Origin: Maratus speciosus
Taxonomy: Eukaryota > Arthropoda > Arachnida > Araneae > Salticidae
Assembly: GCA_963932465.1 (NCBI GenBank)
Contig: OZ010791.1
Coordinates: 325,209,283-325,273,282 of the forward strand
Direction: 5' to 3'
Length of the DNA: 64,000 nucleotides
The position numbers and the translations under genes were made by a program. The first letter of the stretch is position 1, and each line of letters begins with the position of its first letter. The notes beneath the pieces are model-generated. The model did not search any database and was not told the origin of the DNA. It worked only from the letters and a program-made list of their open reading frames with translations. Positions 57,191 to 64,000 of this stretch are shown piece by piece.

Positions 57191-57708
57191 TTTCGATAAT
57201 TTACAGTTTTACCTTTCGACTAAAGCTATACAATTTTAAGATTCAAATTTCAAGTCTGGTATGACGAAATGACAGATGGCACTATCCGTGTCCACAGAAC
57301 TTCGTGGTTTGTCAATTTTCAATTTTGGCAATTGGCTGGATGCAGTACACTTTCAGGATGTACTTAATGAGTATATCCTGAAAGTGTACTGCGTCAGTTT
57401 GTTCACAATTAAAAAGAATCCATCATGTTTTTCAGATTCTGTGGACTATAATTAGTAACACCCGTTACTTGCCATATCATCTACGAAAGATTATAGTTCC
57501 TGTAATTTCACGAAATGCTGTTTCGCAAATCATGAAAATAGTCTTATTGGAATGATAGCATATGAAGGGGAGGACATCAGGACCCCAGATATAAAAAATA
57601 AAATTCCAAAGCACGAAGGTCTGTGGGTACGAATAGTGCCATCCGTCACTTCGTTATTCCAGACATGAACTTTGAAGCTTAAAATTGTATAGATTTAATC
57701 GAGTGGCA

Positions 57709-57938
57709 AAACTGTAAACTAACGAAACTAGCTTTTACGCTTTGTCTATCGACTGAGGATCTAACGACGCTGGTGAGTTTAGAATGTTTGATTAAAGATA
57801 CCAGCTATTATAATTTTCCTTGTCCCACTCAGTCAGTAGAAAGATGCGTTAAATTAGTCTCTGAAGCGCTGGTAAAGTTTGTGGACCAGAATAGAGGGAG
57901 GATCACATATGGTCAATTTCGGCCTCTCGAGGAATAAT
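57709..57938 (+). pseudogene. C-terminal fragment of the unnamed transposon protein, right arm
   Basis: Mirror copy of the left-arm fragment: LSTEDLTTLVSLECLIKDTS, YYNFPCPTQSVERCVKLVSE, ALVKFVDQNRGRITYGQF and a stop after PLEE. Here the family motif VERCVKLV is better preserved than in the left arm. Confidence 0.65.
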
Positions 57939-58620
57939 GGTTTTACTTGGAAGCACGTCTTATTATAAAATTCAATTTAAATATTTCTTCATTTTAAGTT
58001 TATTTAATCCATTTCGTTTAAACATCTCTGTATTTTAATTAATAAAATACTAAAATATTTTGTTCATTTTATATCATTTTTGTGATTTTTGGTGTATGAA
58101 GTGCTGATATGCAGCAAAACAACAGTAGATGAAACAATCGCCAAGAAAAATGAATGATTACTGTTTTTATTTTCTAGTCTGTAACAAATAGTTAACAAAT
58201 TTATGACATATTAATAGATGTGAAGTAAATTTATTTACTTCTAGACATATTATAAAAATTATAAAAATTTAGAAAAAATGAAAATTTGAAATTTTTACAT
58301 TTTCTTAAAAAATATGGTCCCTTTGCGGCAATAAAAGATAAAATTTTATCATAATAAACATTTACCGGGAAATTTCTTATATCTTCATGTAGGTAATGCG
58401 TCCTATTAGAAATTGTATTCGTACGTTTGGATGATTAAAAAATATATATATTTAAAAAAACATGCTTTTTGCGATTTTTTAAAACTTTGACCCCTTTGCG
58501 GCGGTAAAAGATATTTTCCAATTGGTGCAATATTTTAAGAACACATTCTTAATTACAAAAGGTAACTTTTCCGCTCTATTACATTTCGATTGTAAATATT
58601 TCGGTTTTTTCGACCCACCC

Positions 58621-58889
58621 TAATGAGTAATTAACGTTCATAATTCAAAAACAAAATTTGCATTTCACTTAATATACTATTTACATCAAATTTGGGGACT
58701 TTTTTGAAAAAAAAAATTAAAATGACTTGGATACAAACATTTTATTTTTCACTTACACTTTTCTACTTTTTCATTTTTCCGGGAAATATAACAAATACTA
58801 TACATTATGCAGATCTATGGTAGCGATTCCAAACAAACAGCAAATGAGTTTATCCAATAAGTCGGTATACAAATTTTGAAGCTAATTGT
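58621..58889. other. AT-rich spacer
   Basis: Nothing is recognised between the palindromic element and the duplication that follows. Confidence 0.5.
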
Positions 58890-59220
58890 ATAGTTCTAGG
58901 AATTCTAACTTGTTGAACAATTAATTGCTGTGGCAGAAATTGTCTCATAACTGTAAGCTGTCTGTTAGACCGCTTCATCGAAAGAGGAATAAAATACTCG
59001 TTTAACTCGCATGATACTGTTTTTATACTAAACATTTTGCATAATATTATTGTTATAAATTTTCACCTATTCAAAAGTCTGTATCGATAGTACTAGGGCT
59101 CAAACAAAACAAAATTGCACTTATAGCTGTACTTAAACTGAAATTACACGCTAAATTGTGAAAATGTGTAAAACGTAGCCGTCTTTGAGACTGCTAACAG
59201 GATCTATGGGTTAATCTAAA
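58890..59220 (-). repeat. tandem duplication, copy 1, with a possibly coding frame
   Basis: Matches 60150-60450 in the same orientation (CTGCTGTGGCA.AAATT.TC, CATAACTG, AGACCGCTT, GAATAAA, CTATTCA.AAGTCT, GAGACTGCTAACAG against GTGAAACCGCTAACAG). On the minus strand this copy has the frame FSIKTVSCELNEYFIPLSMK followed by RSNRQLTVMRQFLPQQ. The other copy reads FSAETASCELKAPFIHPSIK and then RSQRS. Shared residues FS..T.SCEL...FI..S.KRS.R may reflect a decayed duplicated exon, or simply DNA homology. Confidence 0.5.
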
Positions 59221-59469
59221 CTTAGAAAGGTAAAATCTAGTCTCCTTATATTTGATGCACCAATTTTAATTCGTAATTCGGGAAACTAATTTAAAAATTC
59301 CTACTTAAATCGGTTAAATTTTAAGTTACATAATTATTGAGTTCGAAATAATTTTTATATTCTACGGAAGGTTAAACTTCTGTAATTTAAATTAAAGAGC
59401 AAAAAATTGTCAACAGAAAAAGAAATATTAATTAAATAAAAATAAAGGGGGCTTATATCTCTATCATGA

Positions 59470-59730
59470 TGGTTGGTTGTATTTATGTCGGCCAATTATC
59501 AGCACGTGGGATATAGGCCCAAAGGGGGGAGTGCCTTCCATGGAGGTCTTTCTAAGGGAACCGAACCCGTATTAATGCTTGGAGAACCAAGGTTAGAAGA
59601 AAACCACGAAAACTCCGAACGATTAGGCCGACGGGCGCGATTGGGATTGAACTCAGCACCTCCCGTCTACCAGCTTCTAGAGCAGAACCTCTCGGCCACT
59701 GGTGGGCCTCTCTATTATGATGCGCCTGTA
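59470..59730 (-). repeat. tRNA-derived SINE
   Basis: On the minus strand it starts near 59708 with GGCCCACCAGTGGCCGAGAG (box A of Leu/Ser type) and box B GAGTTCAATCCC at about 59645-59656. Then follows a tRNA-unrelated body with GTTTTCGTGGTTTTCTTCTA, GGGTTCGGTTCCCTTAGAAA, ACCTCCATGGAAGGCACTCC and CCCACGTGCTGATAATTGGC. Such 'cgtggttttc...cctccatggaaggca' bodies are familiar from arthropod tRNA SINEs. The plus-strand frame 59473-59799 is a shadow of this element. Confidence 0.8.
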
Positions 59731-60149
59731 TTAAGGCTTTCGAATTTTCCTCTGAGAATGATATGCTTAAAGAATTTTAGATATTTATTTTGTATTTAGA
59801 TTTTCATTGAGTGCTTCTGTATATATTTCGATGCACAGTTGTGCCGTGGCGTACCTAACTTGTAGTGACGCAATAATAATAAAAAAATACTAAAAGTGTC
59901 CAGAGATTTTTGTCTACAATGAATAACACGTTTTAAAGTGGATTTTGTATTTTGTTTTAAGTCTGGAAAGAAATTCATATTTTAGTCTCAAAATGGCATC
60001 ACTTGGTAGTGTATTTTAATTCACAGATGTCACGTAACCACCGTGTCTTGCGGTGACTTTATTGAGACCATGCTTACTATACGGATGTATAATATTTAAA
60101 TGCTAAATGAAAAATGAACTAAGAATATTCTGCTATGTGTGTTACATAC

Positions 60150-60450
60150 CTCCCACCCTAAATCCCATGCTTAAATCTTAACTGCTGTGGCAAAAATTAT
60201 CGCATAACTGCTGTCAGGCGATCTCTGAGACCGCTTAATTGAAGGATGAATAAAGGGCGCCTTTAACTCACAGGAAGCTGTTTCTGCACTAAACTATATG
60301 CACAAAACAATTATAATTAAAATTTCCCTATTCAGAAGTCTCTAGTGATATTCCTAAGACTTCAAATGAAAGAAAATTGAAAAAATGAAAACTGTGAAAA
60401 TTGTGAAAATTGAAAAAAGCAGCGATCTGTGAAACCGCTAACAGCAGTTA
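60150..60450 (-). repeat. tandem duplication, copy 2
   Basis: About 1.27 kb downstream of copy 1 (58890-59220) in the same orientation. See that entry for landmarks. The minus-strand frame FSAETASCELKAPFIHPSIK continues to a stop after FATAVKI. The flanking GTGAAAATTGTGAAAATTG is a short local repeat. Confidence 0.5.
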
Positions 60451-60468
60451 ACGATTAATACAATTTTT

Positions 60469-61215
60469 AGGTGCGTTCGTAATTATATAAATACGTAGCA
60501 CCTATAGTCGTCGTTCAGTCCGTCCGTCTGTCCGTCCGTCTGTCCGTCTGTCCGTCCGTCTGTCCGTCCGTCTGTCCGCATGTAACAGAGCAAAAACTAC
60601 CCAACCGAATGGTCTGAAATTTCAAATATATGATTGTTGCAAAAGTTTGTCGAGCCATTTCAAATTTTATGAAAATCGGATGCATAGTTTAATTACAGGG
60701 ACAGTCAAAAGTTTTTCTTTACATTACGGGCAATGGGAAAAATTATTGCAAGTGCATTTTAATGATATTAGAGCCTTCCGAATGATCTGAAATTTTAAAG
60801 ATAATAACTGTTGCAAAATTTTGTCGAGCCATTTCAAATTTTAGGAAAATCGGATGTATAGTTTAATTACAGGGACAGTCAAAAGTTTTTCTTTACATTA
60901 CGGGGAATGGGAAAAATTATTGCAAGTGCATTTTAATGATATTACAGCCTTCCGAATGGTCTGAAATTTTAAAGATATAATTGTTGCAAAGATTTGTTAA
61001 GCTATTTCAAATTTTAGGAAAATCGGATGTATAGTTTAATTACAGGGACAGTCAAAAGTGTTCCTTTACATTACGGGGAATGGGAAAAAATTATTGGAAG
61101 TGCATTTTAATGATGTATCAGACTATGCGCTTTATGAAGTGCAAAAAAGTATACATTCAGTACAATATGGGGTGAAAAAAATAATTATAAAACTAGTTAT
61201 AGTACGAACGCACCT
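60469..61215 (+). mobile_element. TIR element made of a microsatellite and ACAGGG tandem units
   Basis: Inverted ends are AGGTGCGTTCGTAATTATAT (left) and AGGTGCGTTCGTACTATAAC (right, complemented). Inside, a (GTCCGTCTGTCC)n tract (60519-60580) is followed by CAAAAACTAC..AACCGAATGG and then three units of about 180 bp, each with ATTACAGGGACAGTCAAAAG and TTACATTACGGGGAATGGGA (near 60694, 60868 and 61040). No coding. The target duplication is unclear. Confidence 0.8.
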
Positions 61216-61479
61216 CATTTGCCACGTTTGACGAGCAATTTCCAACTTGTTAATTCTGTTTTCTTTTAAATATTCCTGCGCTTCTAATTTAGTTGAAACG
61301 GGAGTGGGGTGAGGGGGGAGGAGTATCTTACAAAAAATAAAGAAATAAATAAATAAAGTAAATGTTTTAGTTTTATTTTGAAAGTGCTGTTACAGTACTC
61401 ATTTATGTAATGGAATTAGCGAAATAAAAAGTTACAGCCCTGAATTATATCTAAGCCCTCCATCCATTTTTTAACGTCT

Positions 61480-61975
61480 ACTTTAAGATTTACACACTTA
61501 TAATTTTTGTAACAATCCTATTAGTGTAAATCCATGTATTAATTATATTTACACACTTGTCTGAGTTTGTCAAATGATGACAACTTACAGACTTAATACC
61601 ATCAGCTAAATTCACATAAAAATAGGTAATTTTTAGTGCGAAATGCGCAATTGTTATGATAAGTGGGTGATTTTAGAAGTCTACACACTTATATGTGTAT
61701 ATATATAATAATGTGTAAATTACAATAACGTTCCACATCGTATAAATTGAGGCATTTTTTTTTTACATTTACACAATTATTTGTGTTTTTCTTGTTATAC
61801 CAAATTACCCACTTAGATTTATAAGCTAAAATACACATAAAAAACAGATAAAACTTTGCAAAAAAATTTTAATTTTCATGACAAGTGTATAATTTTAGAA
61901 ATTTACACATGTATGTACAAATGTACACATGTGTAAATTCAACTAATTGACACATTTAGTTTTTAGAGTGTACTA
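61480..61975. other. region rich in TTTACACA / TGTGTAAA motifs, probable diverged MITE
   Basis: Inverted short motifs (TTTACACACTTA, AAGTGTGTAAA-like and ACATGTGTAAATT) recur through the interval. It ends TAGTTTTTAGAGTGTACTAG, which resembles the complement of a MITE start (CACTCTAAAAACTA). I could not fix the left boundary. Confidence 0.4.
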
Positions 61976-63530
61976 GCTGCTATAAAGAGGAGTTAATAAA
62001 TACACAGGTATCACTTAAAATTATGAATGCTTATTGAAAAGATTACATGATTTATTATAATTCCTATTTAATTTCTTTTCTTTATTGTGAAAACAATATA
62101 AGTAAATATCACGTTTATTTCTTTATTTATCAAAATGTACAAAGACATTTAACAACAACATCAAAGGGACGCTACAATGATAACATTTCATAACATATTT
62201 CATTTTTTCATAAGATTATTTTGTTATCCAAGCTTTTCATCTCCCATAGAAACACAGAGAGTTTTAAAATTCGCGAAAAAAATATGCAGAAATAAGTAGG
62301 TAAAGAAACTATAACTCATAGTCACAATACAAACAGATAATGTAAATCAAGCTATTAGTTTGAACGAGAAACAAAGACGTTTGAGATTAACATACGATAT
62401 AGTTAACATTTAATGGCTAAAACAGGTAGCTTTATAAAATGTAATTCAAGAAACAAAGGCTTTTAAAAACTGTACCTTATATTTATCTTACTTTAAAGTT
62501 TTGAAGGAACTCCCAGTTGAATCGTCTTTATTACAACACATTCACCAGTCCTTTCCTACTTGCTTGGAGCTATAAATCAAGAAAGTAATTAAACTAAAAG
62601 GCAACAACTTCTTAAAGACTCTAGTCGAATAGATGGATGGAAAAATCGCAAACATTGTGATTAATATCCGTGTTTTAATTTCAACTCTTAAAGACTATAG
62701 CGTCATTGAGTACGAAATGTGGATTATTTCAGCAGTGATTACACAGAGATAACAATTAATACATTTTATAACTGATATTGTGAATGATAATTGTTTTTCT
62801 TAAACTTTTCATTTTTAAGTAAAATAATAACGTGAAAGTTTAACTCTTTTCTTAATAAATATAAATATAATGTGTTCTAAGATAAATTTATTTGTTCAAA
62901 AATATCACAGTTTAAAGGCACATTGAGCATTTTTATTAGTGATAACTTAATTTATTTCCTAAAGTGCAATATAATGGAAAACTATATTATAATTGATTCA
63001 AAGATAAACAAATATAAATCAAAGGAAATAAATAAATAACTATAAATAAATAAACACACACACGCATAAATAAATATATATAAATGTACGCCCGTGTGTA
63101 TACTTATAATAAATTTTAAGTTTCTTTATTTTTAAAATTTAATTACTTATTTATTTCTTAAAACACTTTTTACTTCTACTATTCCTCAGCTCCAAATTAT
63201 TTTATTCTATGAATAATATCTTAGATTTCCAGTATTAAAACCATTCTTCTTAAAAAATTATTTTTCTGTCATAAGCCTAGATTTTATAATTTCAGAGACG
63301 AGCTATTCCGGTATTTTTTGGTACCCCATTATTCTTTTTTCCTCCCATATTCACCTATTATGTGTCTTTGGGTTTGCTAATCTGCTGAAAATACTCATAC
63401 GTATGTACGTATATTTCATTTCTTTTATCTGTATCTTGTTCACCATTTTTTCCCCTTATGTTAATGTTTTCTGCTGATGTTGGAAAATACACGCACCCCC
63501 TCCCACCGCAAAGACACACATATGTATATA
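61976..63530. other. AT-rich stretch without recognisable genes
   Basis: No repeats or frames stand out. A short (CA)n occurs at 63054-63064 and a C-rich patch at 63493-63509. Confidence 0.5.
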
Positions 63531-64000
63531 CAGTGTGCCGTTTAAGTCCATAGTCATCCCAATAATATCTGAACGGCAAGAGCTATAGTCATAAAAGTGG
63601 AGACAAGGTATAGTAAAGTATCCACGTGCAACTGAATGAAACCACCTATGGCGCTCCCTGGTGGAAAACTGTGGAGTTAGTATTCCTATCTCGAAAACGG
63701 AATGAGATAGGGGGAAAAGTAAGTTAAAAATTTGTAGAGAATCACCGATTTAGTACGAAAAGATACCTTGTGGGCATTAATGCGAAGAAAAGAAATGTTA
63801 AAACAGGCGTTTGTTTTTTCCCAATTTTCTACACTGTGACGTGACAAAACGATCTTAGAAATACAAAAACTAGTTATAATAATAGACCTTTGTTTGAGAT
63901 TTCCTAACTTCTCACCGTCAGCTGCAGTTGGATGCACATTTTTCCAAAATATAATCATTTTTCCTTCCTTTCAAGTTTCGTAACATCACAGTGTAAGAAA
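63531..64000. mobile_element. left part of a mariner-like element, cut by the window edge
   Basis: After TA (63529-63530) the end CAGTGTGCCGTTTAAGTCC resembles the CAGGGTGC ends of the MITE at 39645. The segment TTTGTAGAGAATCACCGATT with ACCTTGTGGGCATTAATGC is homologous to 39850-39895. Any transposase would lie beyond the window. Confidence 0.6.

Larger units (their letters stand above)
56297..58620. mobile_element. 2.3-kb palindromic element with mirrored transposon-protein fragments
   Basis: TA lies at 56295-56296 and 58621-58622. The ends are GGGTGGATCGAAAAAATC and, complemented, GGGTGGGTCGAAAAAACC. The arms pair almost throughout, for example CTCTATTACATTTCG near 58574 with CGAAATGTAATAGAG near 56330. 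They meet at a short inner palindrome (GCAGTACACTTTCAGGA at 57342 and its complement at 57376). The right arm has about 200 bp more near the centre. Each arm carries a coding fragment directed outward from the centre. It looks like two inverted halves of a larger element, that is a foldback derivative. Confidence 0.85.

Noticed and set aside
59473..59799. 108-codon plus-strand frame
   Set aside because: It is antisense to the tRNA-derived SINE and is explained by it.

Overview
This is strongly AT-rich eukaryotic nuclear DNA, most likely from an arthropod. A chelicerate such as a spider is a reasonable guess but is not proven here. The case rests on many TA-flanked Tc1/mariner, pogo/Tigger-like, hAT-like and TTAA-flanked elements, a LINE reverse transcriptase relic, tRNA-derived SINE-like repeats, long (TA)n runs and poly-T tracts, and no dense coding. 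I found no intact host gene, no rRNA and no convincing functional tRNA. The readable protein-coding sequence that I can assign is all transposon-derived and broken. The rest looks like intergenic or intronic DNA.

Layout. 0-5.5 kb: a decayed transposon-type ORF (minus strand), a tRNA-Thr-like pseudogene, a nested inverted-repeat cluster and a TA-flanked element (4460-5494). 5.5-12.1 kb: old, diverged tandem duplications around a palindrome of about 1.1 kb (7174-8264) and a 193-bp tandem repeat. 12.5-15.3 kb: a 1.17-kb palindrome, a Tigger-like element and a palindromic MITE. 15.3-20.5 kb: nothing recognisable except (TA)n and one dispersed repeat. 20.5-46 kb: six same-orientation copies of an AT-rich module are separated by transposons. 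Those transposons include a DD36E-spaced Tc1-like element nested in a small Tigger-like MITE, a mariner with 225-bp terminal repeats, a deleted mariner, and a hAT-like element filled by a 36-bp minisatellite. They also include a 3.7-kb Tc1-type TIR element carrying a satellite of about 145 bp, a TTAA element, a LINE relic with a MITE in it, and a Tc3-like element nested in another TIR element.

47.0-56.2 kb: possibly one 9.2-kb TIR-bounded structure with mirrored GTCAC-rich subterminal clusters, containing a 143-bp tandem array, several MITEs, piggyBac-like ends and two copies of a tRNA-derived repeat. 56.3-58.6 kb: a 2.3-kb palindromic element with the same transposon protein fragment in both arms. 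This protein matches the C-terminal end of the broken ORF at the left edge of the window. 58.9-61.2 kb: a tandem duplication with a partly shared reading frame, a SINE, and a TIR element made of a microsatellite plus tandem units. 61.5-64 kb: AT-rich DNA and the left end of another mariner-like element cut by the window edge.

Two themes stand out. First, several TIR elements have tandem satellite arrays or near-perfect palindromes as their body. Second, beneath the transposons the unique DNA seems to descend from old tandem duplications with a unit of about 1-1.5 kb. Boundaries were read by eye from terminal repeats and target-site duplications, and family names come from recognised motifs, not database searches.
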